Shown piece by piece: positions 54,706 to 63,579 of a stretch of 64,000 nt of DNA. Location: the NCBI GenBank assembly GCA_050747525.1, contig JBOGOC010000110.1, positions 1 through 64,000 on the forward strand, read 5' to 3'. Origin of the DNA: JBOGOC01 sp050747525 (lineage in GTDB: Bacteria > Acidobacteriota > Polarisedimenticolia > JACPZX01 > DASXTC01). The number at the start of each line of letters is the position of its first letter. Positions within the stretch are counted from its first letter, which is position 1. Both the position numbers and the translations under genes were made by a program. The notes under the pieces were generated by a model. That model ran no database searches, was not told the origin of the DNA, and worked only from the letters and a program-made list of their open reading frames with translations.

Positions 54706-56377
54706 GATGACGCGGCTGATGCCGCTGGCCACACGCGTCTCCGACGGCGGGGTGGTCGACTGGGCCACCCTCCGATCGAGCGAGACCGACCCTGAGGCGC
54801 GCGCCCTCATACACGAGCTCGAGCTGGTCTCCAGCATCATGGCTGCCCACCCCGCCGCCACGCCCCGGCGTATCTGGGGGCACCTCGAGCTGATCGAAGC
54901 GATCGGGGAAGGAACCGGAGGGATCGTCTACCGCGCGCGCGACGCGGGGCTCCAGAGCGAGGTGGCCTTGAAGCTGCTCCACCCACCCTTCCGCCCGGAC
55001 AGGACCGGCCCGGTCGAGGAGGGACGTCTGCTCGCCCGCGTCCGCCATCCTCATGTCGTGATCGTCCACGGCGCCGACTGCATCGACGGCCTGGCGGGAA
55101 TCTGGATGGAGCTCCTGCGGGGCCAGACCCTCGAGGAGGCTCTCTCCCGCAACGGCCCGCTGGGCCACCGCGAGGCGGCTCTGATCGGCGTCGACCTGTG
55201 CGGCGCTCTCGCGGCGATCCATGCGGCGGGCCTGCTGCATCGCGACGTCAAGACCCGCAACGTGATGCGGGAGGAAGGTGGGCGCATCGTCCTGATGGAC
55301 TTCAGCTCCGCGCGCGAAGCTCCCGCGGCGGCGGGGCCCCTCGAGGAGAATATCCGCGGGACGCCTCTCTACATGGCTCCCGAGCTCCTCGCCGGCGGGC
55401 CCCCGAGCGTCCAATCCGATCTGTACAGCCTCGGAGTGGTCCTCTACCATCTCGTGACGGGCCGGTACCCCGTCCCGGCGAAGACCCTGCCGGAGCTCAG
55501 GCAGGCCCATGAGGAGCGGCGGGGGATCCCGCTCAGACAGGCACGGCCCGATGTGCCCCAGACGTTCGCCGCGGTCGTGGAGCGGGCGATCGCCGCCGAC
55601 CGGGCCCACCGCTTCCCCAGCGTGAGCCATTTCGAGCAGGCGCTTGCGGCGACGCTCGGACAGGACCACAGTCTTGCCATGCCGGAGCCCGCTCGTTCTC
55701 CCCGCGTGGCTCCGTGGATCGCCGCGGCGCTGGCTCTGGTGGCGACGCTCGTCCTGACCTGGCAGGCCGGGTGGCTTCCCGGCTCTTCCACGACGCGGCC
55801 CTATTCCGTGAGAGCCGCGATGCAGCGGCGCGGCGGCGCCACGCTGCAGCCGCTCACCCCGGGGTCGGCGGTCGCGCCGGGCGATCAGCTCGCCCTCGAG
55901 TTCGAGGCTTCCGTGCCGCTCCACGTGTACGTCATCAACGAGGACGAGCGAGGAGAGTCCTATCTCCTGTTTCCTCTCCCCGGGCTCGAGCCGCAGAACC
56001 CTCTGCCAGCCGGCCGACTCCACCGCCTCCCCGGGACGTCCCGTGGATCGCCGACCTACTGGGGAATCTCCAGCGCCGGGGGACGGGAGCACTTCCTCAT
56101 CGTCGCGAGCCGTGAACGCCTGTTCGACCTCGAGAGCGATCTGGAAGCGTTCCCCCGTCCCCGCGCCGGCTCCCCTCTGTCGATGGCCCTCCTTTCCCCA
56201 TCGGCCGGCGAGCGCCTCCGCGGCGCGGGGATCCTCGTGGTCGATCCCGACGCTGGCCCGGGACCCGGCTCGCCGGGCTCCCGCCTGAACCGGCTGGCCG
56301 CCTCGCTCGCCGGCGGCCCCGAGACCGCCTCGGGGACCTGGATCCGCCGCATCGAGCTCGACAACCCGGGCCGCTAG
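54689..56377 (+). CDS. Transmembrane Ser/Thr protein kinase with DUF4384-like C-terminal domain
   Basis: ATG at 54,689 with AGGAG upstream gives 562 residues. The kinase domain (about residues 70-320) has a glycine loop (I-G-E-G-T-G-G-I-V-Y), Lys95 (V-A-L-K), the catalytic H184-R-D186 (H-R-D-V-K-T-R-N), D204 in a D-F-S variant of D-F-G, and M-A-P-E-L-L. One membrane span (about 340-362) leads to an exported domain of about 200 residues with H-V-Y-V-I-N-E-D-E-R-G-E-S-Y-L-L-F-P, the DUF4384 pattern, as an external sensor. The open frame before the ATG belongs to the sigma factor's other frame. The last 200 residues are repeated almost unchanged in the remnant at 16,942. Confidence 0.92.
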   Translation: MSERDEMTRLMPLATRVSDGGVVDWATLRSSETDPEARALIHELELVSSIMAAHPAATPRRIWGHLELIEAIGEGTGGIVYRARDAGLQSEVALKLLHPPFRPDRTGPVEEGRLLARVRHPHVVIVHGADCIDGLAGIWMELLRGQTLEEALSRNGPLGHREAALIGVDLCGALAAIHAAGLLHRDVKTRNVMREEGGRIVLMDFSSAREAPAAAGPLEENIRGTPLYMAPELLAGGPPSVQSDLYSLGVVLYHLVTGRYPVPAKTLPELRQAHEERRGIPLRQARPDVPQTFAAVVERAIAADRAHRFPSVSHFEQALAATLGQDHSLAMPEPARSPRVAPWIAAALALVATLVLTWQAGWLPGSSTTRPYSVRAAMQRRGGATLQPLTPGSAVAPGDQLALEFEASVPLHVYVINEDERGESYLLFPLPGLEPQNPLPAGRLHRLPGTSRGSPTYWGISSAGGREHFLIVASRERLFDLESDLEAFPRPRAGSPLSMALLSPSAGERLRGAGILVVDPDAGPGPGSPGSRLNRLAASLAGGPETASGTWIRRIELDNPGR

Positions 56378-56395
56378 CCCGGGCAGCCGATCCCC

Positions 56396-56439
56396 TCCCT
56401 GTTCGTCCCGTCCCGCCCCGGTGTTATCAGCGGCGAAGG
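56396..56439 (+). promoter_or_regulatory. Conserved upstream box, copy 3
   Basis: TCCCTGTTCGTC, 12 bp, GGTGTTATC, then GCGAAGG. It lies between the kinase stop and the subtilase start. About 25 bp further, AACGCGATCCC is also shared with copy 1. Confidence 0.6.
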
Positions 56440-56509
56440 AAGCACGTATCGAAGCAACGCGATCCCTTGCGACGGAATGTGAGGGGCGCCTCTCAGAGAG
56501 AGGTGAGGT

Positions 56510-59500
56510 GTGAGAACGTCGAGAGCGATCACCACGATCCCGGTTCGAGGTTTGCAGAGGCCGCTGCGCGGTGCAGTGGCGCAATGCCTGGCACTCATCG
56601 TGGGCCTTCTGGCATGGTCCGCCACGCCGGCCCAGCCGATCACCCCTCCTGAATGGATCCCGGAACTGACCGGCTGGACAGGCGACGTCAATGCCAACGG
56701 CGTGGCCGACTCCATCGACAACGCGGACCCGAACATCTCGGTGTTCGACGGCATCGTCCTGGATCTCAACGCCGCCCCGTCTCCGACCGATCTCGCCGAC
56801 TTCGAGGCGATCGGAAACGTGGCGTACGTCGCGCAACATCTGTCCATCGTGGTGCTCCATGGGGTCCCGCGGTCCTGGATTCCCAATCTCGCTGCGCACC
56901 CTCGCGTTGCGATGGTCGAGCAGCCGGTCATGCAGACGACGCTCGACGTCGGCGCTCGCGCGGTCCGATCCCTTCCCAGCGCCACCTTCTCGCCTCAGAC
57001 GGCCGCCGAGATAGGCATCGATGGGACCGGCGTCACCATCGTGATCATGGACACCGGGGTCGACAACGGCGGCGGACCGGGCATCACGCACAGCGCGCTT
57101 CCCGCCGCGCGCAACGCGGCCCTCCCCGAAGGGGGGTTCGATGGATGCGCGGCCCCCCCGGCCTACGGCGATCCCGATGACCTGACGTTTCACGGAACCC
57201 ACGTCGCCGGCATCGCCGTGGGAGGGGCCTACGTCGACGTGGGCTCGGGGCTGACCCTGAAAGGAGTCGCCTCAGGTGCCCACTACGCGGACGTGAAGGT
57301 GTGCTGCGGGCTGTTCTGCCCTGCCGTCGCCATCGCCGCGGGCTTCGACGCCATCCTCGACAAGAAAGTGCCCTGGGACATCCGGGTCGTCAACATGAGC
57401 TGGGGCGGACTCTGCGGCATCACCAACGGCCTCGACGCGTTCAGCATGTTCGCCAACGCGCTCGCCGACGCGGGGATCGTGCCGGTGGCCTCCGCGGGCA
57501 ATTCGGGGTTCGGGGGGCTCTGCTCCCCCTGTGCAGGGGACAAGGTCGTGTGCGTCGCGAGCGACAACGACGTGGGAACCGTCCCCCTGACGGACGATGT
57601 GATCAGCGCCTTTTCCAGCCGCGGGCCGCGCCCGAGCGACGGCGACGGGGACCCGCTGGACGAGCTGAAGCCCGACCTCGCCGCGCCAGGGAGCCTCATC
57701 CTGGCTCCGGCGAACAACACCGTGGCCGGCTCGATGACCCTCAGCGGCACCTCCATGGCTAGCCCCCACGTGGCGGGCGGCGCCGCGCTGGCGATCCAGG
57801 GGCGGCCCGGGCTGCCGCCGAGCGCGATCAAGACGGTCCTCAAGCAGACCGCGGCGGACATGGCGGACATGGATGGAGGCTCCTTTCCAGGACTGGATCC
57901 TCTCTACGACACGGCGTTCGGCGAGGGGATCCTCAACGCTTTCGCGGCCGCCTCGTGTGCAAGCGATGCGGAATGCCAGGACGGCGACGCCTGCAATGGG
58001 GCCGAGGTCTGCGTGGCGGGTGTCTGCCAGCCGGGCTCCCCGCCCGACTGCGACGACGGATCGATCTGCACGGTCGACTCGTGCAGCCCGCTCTCGGGAT
58101 GCCTCAACATTCCAGCGGCCGACGCGGAGATCCCCTCCGGGCTGGACAGGACCTGCAGCACGGCCGACGACAACGTCACGCTGTTCGGCCCCGACGGATT
58201 CTGCAACACGGCCGACGACACGTGCGGAGATGGCGTCGTCGCGGGAGACGTCTGTCCCGGGCACGTGGATCCGGCGCAGGCGGATCACGACGGCGACGCG
58301 GTCGGCGACATGTGCGACCCGACGGCCTGCCTGACCGCTTCTTCAGGCGTGTTCCGCTCCCGTGGCTCGATGACGCAGGCCCGAGAAGGCCATGCCGCCG
58401 CCTTGATGTCCGACGGAAGGGTGCTGGTCGCCGGGGGAGGCTTCACTCCCCCCTCAGAGGTCTACTCGCCGGCGACCCGCTCCTTCTCCGCGACCAGCGC
58501 GATGTCCGTGGCGCCGAACCGCACCGGCCACACGATGACGCCGCTCACGAACGGCCGCGTCCTGGTGGCGGCGGGCTGGAACCCGTTCGGCGGCGGGTCG
58601 CTGAACTCCGCCCAGATCTACGACCCGCTCACGGGGTTCTTCACGGCAGCCGGCAACCTGGGGACCGCGCGCAACAGCCACACCGCCACCCGCCTCTCTT
58701 CGGGTCAGGTGCTCGTGGCCTCGGGAGCGACCACGATCGGCGGGCGAACCGCCACGGCCGAGCTCTACGAGCCGGCTTCCGGAATCTTCTCTCCGACGGG
58801 AAGCCTGCTCGAGGCACGGGAGGGCCACGTCGCGGCCTTGCTGGCCGACGGACGTGTCCTGGTGGCTTCGGGCCGCGGCGACTCGGGCGTCCTCGCCTCC
58901 GCCGAGATCTTCAACCCCGCCACCGGGACCTGGTCGTTCACCGACTCCATGAACGTCGGCCGCGAGTTTGCCCAGGCCACCGCGCTGGCGGACGGCCGCG
59001 TGCTGGTCACCGGCGGCCGAAGGGCGGACGCCACGATTCTCTCCTCCGCGGAGATCTACGATCCGGCCACGGGGCATTTCTCCCTGGTGGGCCCGATGGC
59101 CGGTGCCCGCATGCATTACACCATGACGATGATCCCGGGAGGCCGCGTGCTCATCGCTGGAGGCGCGTCCGCCCTCGGCGGGGTGCCGACGCCGACCAGC
59201 CCCTCCGCCGAGCTGTTCGACCCCGCCACGGATTCCTTCACCACCGTCGCTTCCATGCTGACTCCGCGGATGCTCCACATCGCCTCGCCGCTGGCGAATG
59301 GACACGTCCTGATTGCGGGCGGGAACCAGATCCTGTCGTCGTCGGAGCAGTTCGTTCCGGGCGAGCAGGCCGTGGTCTCGGTGCCGGATGGCCTGAGCCT
59401 GCTCATCAACGACTCCACGGCGCAAGTCCCCGTGCTGACGTCGGACCTCACGGGACTGGGGATCGTCTCGGCCGACTTCACCCTCTCGTTCAATCCGTCG

Positions 59501-60778
59501 GTGGTGCAGCCCAGCGGTGTTGTCACCACGGGGCCGGTGTCTGCCGGCTGCTCGATCGGCTTCACTCCCTCGTTCAACTCGGTCTCGGTGTCGATTTCCT
59601 GTCCCGGTCCGATGTCGGGGTCGGGCGATCTCGCCGTCGTGAGCTTCGATTTCGCCGGCGGGTTCAACGAGATCACGCCGCTCCTGCTCACTTCGGCCTC
59701 GCTGTCTCCTGGGCTCTCTCCAGCCTGCTCTGAGAACGGCTCGCTCCAGCTCGTGCAGAACGCCGATCTCACGGGCATGGTCCGCTACTATCGCGACGCG
59801 GCCCTGGGCACGGAGCCCGGCTCGATACCCGTTGCTCTCGTCTCGATCCGGTTGACGGGCACCGGTCCTTCCGTGCCCGCCACCACGTCGACCCTGGCGG
59901 CGGGGACCTACACGCTTGCCGGCAAGCGGCTGGGCGAAACTTACGCCGTGACGCCCGCCAAGACGGCCGACTTCCAGAGCGGGGTGACCAGCTACGACGC
60001 GGCGCTCAACGCGCAGGACGTCGTAGGGCTCATCACCCTGTCCCCCGCCCAGCTCCTGGCCGCGGACGTCTCGGGCAACGGCCGCAACACGGCGTTCGAC
60101 TCGGCGCTCATCGCCGAGATGGCCGTCGGGAGCCTGGGGCGATTCCCCGTGGCCACCATGATGACCAGCGACTGGTTCGCTCTGCCCGTTCCTGCCCCGG
60201 CGCTGAACCAGATGACGGTCGCTCCTTCGCCGTCCACGGGAGTCGCCGGAGCCATCGGCTACGCGCCGCTGGTTCAGGACGTCGCGGGACAGGACTTCCT
60301 CGCGGGACTGTTCGGCGACGTGTCGGGAAACTGGCCTTCCGGCGCACCCGGGTTCACCTCGGGCGGCACGGCGAGCCTGCAGGGGCCGTCCACGCCGCCA
60401 CGGTTCGTCCTGGGCGACCTGGAGGGAGCGACCGGATCGATCGTACAGGTGCACCTGGCGGCCGAGGGTATCGAGGGGGCGATCGCGGTCGACCTGGACC
60501 TGCGCTTCAAGGAGAGCGTGCTGCGTCCCATCGCCGTGGCGCCCGGGACTGCGGCGGCCGGGTTCACGCTCAACGCCAACCTCGCGACGCCGGGCAGGGC
60601 GCGGATCGGGCTCTTCAGCGCCTCGCCTCTGAAGGCGCCAGGGACCCTGGCCGTGATCTCCTTCGAGATCGTCGGCCGTCCCGGCTCGCAGAGCGTCCTC
60701 AAGCTCAGCGGCCTGGCCGACGAAGGCCGCATTCCGGTGTCCTCATCGACCGCGCACGCCAGGGTGTCCCGCCCATGA
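56510..60778 (+). CDS. Exported subtilisin-like (S8) protease with kelch, cohesin and dockerin-like modules, 1,422 aa
   Basis: GTG start after GAGGTGAG and a signal-like segment (about residues 20-40). The subtilase domain has Asp181 (V-I-M-D-T-G-V-D), His231 (F-H-G-T-H-V-A-G), an oxyanion Asn in S-A-G-N-S-G, and Ser415 (S-G-T-S-M-A-S-P-H-V-A-G). A Cys-rich module (about 480-600) follows, then kelch-type propeller repeats (about 615-955) with G-R-V-L-V-A-G-G and A-E-I-Y-D-P-A-T-G. Two cohesin-like beta modules (about 960-1090 and 1300-1420) flank a dockerin-like Ca-binding stretch (D-V-S-G-N-G-R-N-T-A-F-D). It is downstream of the sigma factor-kinase pair and overlaps the next open frame by 4 bp. 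Confidence 0.87.
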   Translation: MRTSRAITTIPVRGLQRPLRGAVAQCLALIVGLLAWSATPAQPITPPEWIPELTGWTGDVNANGVADSIDNADPNISVFDGIVLDLNAAPSPTDLADFEAIGNVAYVAQHLSIVVLHGVPRSWIPNLAAHPRVAMVEQPVMQTTLDVGARAVRSLPSATFSPQTAAEIGIDGTGVTIVIMDTGVDNGGGPGITHSALPAARNAALPEGGFDGCAAPPAYGDPDDLTFHGTHVAGIAVGGAYVDVGSGLTLKGVASGAHYADVKVCCGLFCPAVAIAAGFDAILDKKVPWDIRVVNMSWGGLCGITNGLDAFSMFANALADAGIVPVASAGNSGFGGLCSPCAGDKVVCVASDNDVGTVPLTDDVISAFSSRGPRPSDGDGDPLDELKPDLAAPGSLILAPANNTVAGSMTLSGTSMASPHVAGGAALAIQGRPGLPPSAIKTVLKQTAADMADMDGGSFPGLDPLYDTAFGEGILNAFAAASCASDAECQDGDACNGAEVCVAGVCQPGSPPDCDDGSICTVDSCSPLSGCLNIPAADAEIPSGLDRTCSTADDNVTLFGPDGFCNTADDTCGDGVVAGDVCPGHVDPAQADHDGDAVGDMCDPTACLTASSGVFRSRGSMTQAREGHAAALMSDGRVLVAGGGFTPPSEVYSPATRSFSATSAMSVAPNRTGHTMTPLTNGRVLVAAGWNPFGGGSLNSAQIYDPLTGFFTAAGNLGTARNSHTATRLSSGQVLVASGATTIGGRTATAELYEPASGIFSPTGSLLEAREGHVAALLADGRVLVASGRGDSGVLASAEIFNPATGTWSFTDSMNVGREFAQATALADGRVLVTGGRRADATILSSAEIYDPATGHFSLVGPMAGARMHYTMTMIPGGRVLIAGGASALGGVPTPTSPSAELFDPATDSFTTVASMLTPRMLHIASPLANGHVLIAGGNQILSSSEQFVPGEQAVVSVPDGLSLLINDSTAQVPVLTSDLTGLGIVSADFTLSFNPSVVQPSGVVTTGPVSAGCSIGFTPSFNSVSVSISCPGPMSGSGDLAVVSFDFAGGFNEITPLLLTSASLSPGLSPACSENGSLQLVQNADLTGMVRYYRDAALGTEPGSIPVALVSIRLTGTGPSVPATTSTLAAGTYTLAGKRLGETYAVTPAKTADFQSGVTSYDAALNAQDVVGLITLSPAQLLAADVSGNGRNTAFDSALIAEMAVGSLGRFPVATMMTSDWFALPVPAPALNQMTVAPSPSTGVAGAIGYAPLVQDVAGQDFLAGLFGDVSGNWPSGAPGFTSGGTASLQGPSTPPRFVLGDLEGATGSIVQVHLAAEGIEGAIAVDLDLRFKESVLRPIAVAPGTAAAGFTLNANLATPGRARIGLFSASPLKAPGTLAVISFEIVGRPGSQSVLKLSGLADEGRIPVSSSTAHARVSRP

Positions 60779-60816
60779 CCGGGCCGGTCGTGATCCGTGT
60801 CATCAGGAGGCTTGCC

Positions 60817-61659
60817 ATGAAGCTCTTCGCTCGACTGAACCGGGACGCCGCCGCGGCACTGATCGGCGGCGCCCTGCTCCTCGCCTCGCAGACGCCCGCC
60901 TGGGCGGCGGCGCTCAGCCTGCCGCCGGACGCCGGCGGCCGAGGCGGCGTGACGGTGAGCGTTCCTCTGCGAGTGGACGACGCGGCGGGGATCCGCTCGG
61001 CCGATGTCCGCGTGGAGTTCTCCCCCGCGATCGCCGAAGCGGTCGCCGTCTCACTCACCCCCCTGACCTCGAGCTTCCAGATCGCCGTGAACCTGAACAC
61101 ACCAGGCGTGGTGATCGTCTCGATGTTCGGGACGACGCCTCTCTCGGGCACCGGCGATCTCCTCCGGATCGACTTCCAGGTCGAGGGGGGGCTGGGGCAG
61201 TCCACGTCCCTGGACCTGGTCCTCGGCGAGCTCAACGAAGGGGCCATCGCCTCCACGCTCCAGGATGGGATCTTCACGGTGCTCCCCACCTATCTGCTCT
61301 CAATGAAGAGCGTCAACTCGGGAGGAGGGGAGGCGGCCTCGGCGTCCTGGCGCGCCGGTGGCTCGATGGGACAGGAGTCGGTCGTGGAGGCCTCGGCGGC
61401 CTTCGGCCACGTGGTGCAGTCGGGCTTCTGGAGCTTCGCCGGGACCGGCGTGGTTCCCGTGGTGCTGTCCGTGGGCGCGACCGTCCTGAGCTGGTCGGGG
61501 AACGATCCGCCTTACTCCATCTACCGGTCCGGCGACTGCAGTGACGTCGGGTCGTCCCTGCTCACGGTGACTCCTGCCAGCAGCTTCTCCGACCCCGCCG
61601 TTCCTGCTCCGGGGCAGGTCTTCTGCTATCAGGTCGAGCCCGCGCCGCCGGGCATGTGA
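60817..61659 (+). CDS. Exported cohesin-domain protein
   Basis: AGGAGG at 60,805-60,810 favours the ATG at 60,817 over the overlapping ATG at 60,775. The 280-residue product has a signal peptide (L-I-G-G-A-L-L-L-A-S-Q-T-P-A-W-A) and one cohesin-type beta sandwich (about residues 30-155), with I-R-S-A-D-V-R-V-E-F-S-P and L-L-R-I-D-F-Q-V-E-G. A C-terminal Fn3-like portion follows (V-L-S-W-S-G-N-D-P-P-Y-S-I-Y-R-S-G). Cohesins bind dockerins, and the subtilase just upstream has a dockerin-like stretch, so the two may assemble on the cell surface; this is inference. Confidence 0.72.
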   Translation: MKLFARLNRDAAAALIGGALLLASQTPAWAAALSLPPDAGGRGGVTVSVPLRVDDAAGIRSADVRVEFSPAIAEAVAVSLTPLTSSFQIAVNLNTPGVVIVSMFGTTPLSGTGDLLRIDFQVEGGLGQSTSLDLVLGELNEGAIASTLQDGIFTVLPTYLLSMKSVNSGGGEAASASWRAGGSMGQESVVEASAAFGHVVQSGFWSFAGTGVVPVVLSVGATVLSWSGNDPPYSIYRSGDCSDVGSSLLTVTPASSFSDPAVPAPGQVFCYQVEPAPPGM

Positions 61660-61721
61660 GGTCGATGGGAATGCACGGCCACGATTCCAGTCTGGTGAAG
61701 GTCGACAACAGGAGGTCGCAC

Positions 61722-62633
61722 ATGAAGAAGACTCTGGGAACCGGAACCGCCCTGCTCCTCGCCTGCGTGATTCCGGCAGCCCTGGGCGCCCATGCCCTCG
61801 CGGCAATCCCGCGGACGATCAACTATCAGGGACGGCTTACCACCAACGATGCGCTGCCGTCCCCGGTCAATGGAAACCTGCCGATGCAGTTCAGCCTCTG
61901 GGATGACGTGGTGGGCGGCACGCTCCTCTGGTCCGAGAGCTGGCCCTCGGTCCCCGTGAGCGAAGGGATCTTCAACCTGGTGCTCGGATCGCTGACGCCG
62001 CTCCCCTCATCTCTCTTCCAGTCTGGCGACCGCCGCTGGCTCGAGCTGAGCGTCAACGGAGAGGTGCTTTCGCCTCGGCAGGAGCTCACTTCCACCGGGT
62101 GGGCCTTCCAGGCGGAGGGGACGAACACACTGGGCGGCCTGCCGGCCTCGAGCTGGCAGCGGCGCGTCACGGGGACCTGCCCCTCCGGATCGAGCATCCA
62201 GGCCGTCGGGGATCAGGGGACCGTGACCTGCGAGGTCGACGACACGGGGGCCGGCGTTCCCTCGGGAGCGATCATGTACTTCAACAATTCCACGTGCCCT
62301 CCCGGGTGGAGCCCCCTCGTCGCGGCGCAGGGACGGTACCTGGTGGGCGTTGTCCCCGGCGGGACGCTGCTGGGAACCCCTACAGGAGTGCATTCCGCCC
62401 TGTTCGACCGGGAGAACCGCCCGGTAGGTGCCCACTCCCACGGCATCACCGACCCGGGGCACAGGCATGGCTACGAAGCGGCGGTCCCGACGTCGACCGG
62501 CTCCGGCGACTCGCAGGCCGGGTACGAACACCGCAACACGGACCTCGCGGTCACGAACGTCACCATCAACAGCACCGGCCCGGCCGGGACGAACGCCCCC
62601 TACATCCAGCTCCTCGTCTGCCAGAAGAACTGA
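61722..62633 (+). CDS. Exported tail-collar-like protein, copy 1
   Basis: ATG at 61,722 with GGAGG and signal peptide (L-L-L-A-C-V-I-P-A-A-L-G). The 303-residue product has an N-terminal beta domain (I-N-Y-Q-G-R-L, W-S-E-S-W, G-I-F-N-L-V-L-G) and a spacer with T-G-W-A-F-Q-A-E-G. The C-terminal domain resembles phage tail-collar or fibre tips (C-P-P-G-W-S-P-L, then H-S-H-G-I-T-D-P-G-H-R-H-G). The clustered His may bind metal, as in trimeric fibre tips. It forms a tandem pair with the next gene and is likely an adhesin or surface-binding protein. Confidence 0.75.
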   Translation: MKKTLGTGTALLLACVIPAALGAHALAAIPRTINYQGRLTTNDALPSPVNGNLPMQFSLWDDVVGGTLLWSESWPSVPVSEGIFNLVLGSLTPLPSSLFQSGDRRWLELSVNGEVLSPRQELTSTGWAFQAEGTNTLGGLPASSWQRRVTGTCPSGSSIQAVGDQGTVTCEVDDTGAGVPSGAIMYFNNSTCPPGWSPLVAAQGRYLVGVVPGGTLLGTPTGVHSALFDRENRPVGAHSHGITDPGHRHGYEAAVPTSTGSGDSQAGYEHRNTDLAVTNVTINSTGPAGTNAPYIQLLVCQKN

Positions 62634-62685
62634 GACGGTCAAGGGGATGGCGAACGCGGATCATGGTCGAGCACAGGAGGAGGTC

Positions 62686-63579
62686 ATGAGAGTTCTGTGT
62701 GGAGTTCTGCTGGCGATTTCGGCGGCTCTGTGCGGGCAGGCGTTCGCGGCCGTCCCTTCCACGATTCACTACCAGGGTCGCCTCCTGCTGAACGATGCGA
62801 TCCCTTCTCCCTTCAATGGGACGGTCCCGATCCAGGCGGTCCTCTGGGACGACGCGACGGCCGGCACGCAGCTCTGGACCGAGACGTGGGCCTCGGTCAC
62901 CGTAACTGACGGCGTCTTCCACCTGGTGCTCGGCTCTTTGTCCCCAATTCCGGCTCTCGTCTTTCAGTCGACCGAGCCGGTGTGGCTGGAGATGATCGTC
63001 GACGGCGAGGTGATTTCTCCGCGCCGCGAGCTCACTTCTTCCATGTGGTCCTTCAGGGCCGAAGCGTCCGACATGCTGGGCGGGCTCGCCTCCTCGTCAT
63101 GGCAGCTCCGCGTCTCCGGCGCCTGTCCGCCGGGCTCGAGCATCCAGACCGTGGGGAGCGGCGGCGCGGTGACCTGCGAGACGGACGACACCGGGGCGCC
63201 CGTCCCCGCCGGCGCCGTGACCTTCGTCAACCTGCCGGCCTGTCCGCCCGGATGGAGCCTTCTGGCCGCCGGGCAGGGTCACTACGTGGTCGGCCTGTCG
63301 CCGGGCGGCACGCTGTTGGGCACGCCGATGGGGACCTACAGTCCCCTGACCGACCGGGAGAACCGGCCCGTGGGAGGCCACACTCACACCAAAAACGATC
63401 CAGGGCACAGGCATGGCTACGAAGCGGCCGTCCCGACGTCGACCTCGGGCGGCTCATCGAAGGCCGGGTACCAGCATCGCGATACTGATCTCGCCGTCAC
63501 CGGGATCTCGGTCAACAGCACGGGTCCGGTCGGGACCAACGCCCCCTACGTCCAGCTCCTCCTTTGCCAGAAGGACTGA
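62686..63579 (+). CDS. Exported tail-collar-like protein, copy 2
   Basis: A paralogue of the preceding gene, with the same length (297 residues), module order and C-terminal P-G-H-R-H-G-Y-E-A-A-V-P-T-S-T and Q-L-L-L-C-Q-K-D ending. The ATG at 62,686 follows AGGAGG. Signal peptide: V-L-C-G-V-L-L-A-I-S-A-A-L. It arose by tandem duplication and has since diverged in the His-rich loop (H-T-H-T-K-N-D). Last gene of element E4. Confidence 0.75.
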   Translation: MRVLCGVLLAISAALCGQAFAAVPSTIHYQGRLLLNDAIPSPFNGTVPIQAVLWDDATAGTQLWTETWASVTVTDGVFHLVLGSLSPIPALVFQSTEPVWLEMIVDGEVISPRRELTSSMWSFRAEASDMLGGLASSSWQLRVSGACPPGSSIQTVGSGGAVTCETDDTGAPVPAGAVTFVNLPACPPGWSLLAAGQGHYVVGLSPGGTLLGTPMGTYSPLTDRENRPVGGHTHTKNDPGHRHGYEAAVPTSTSGGSSKAGYQHRDTDLAVTGISVNSTGPVGTNAPYVQLLLCQKD

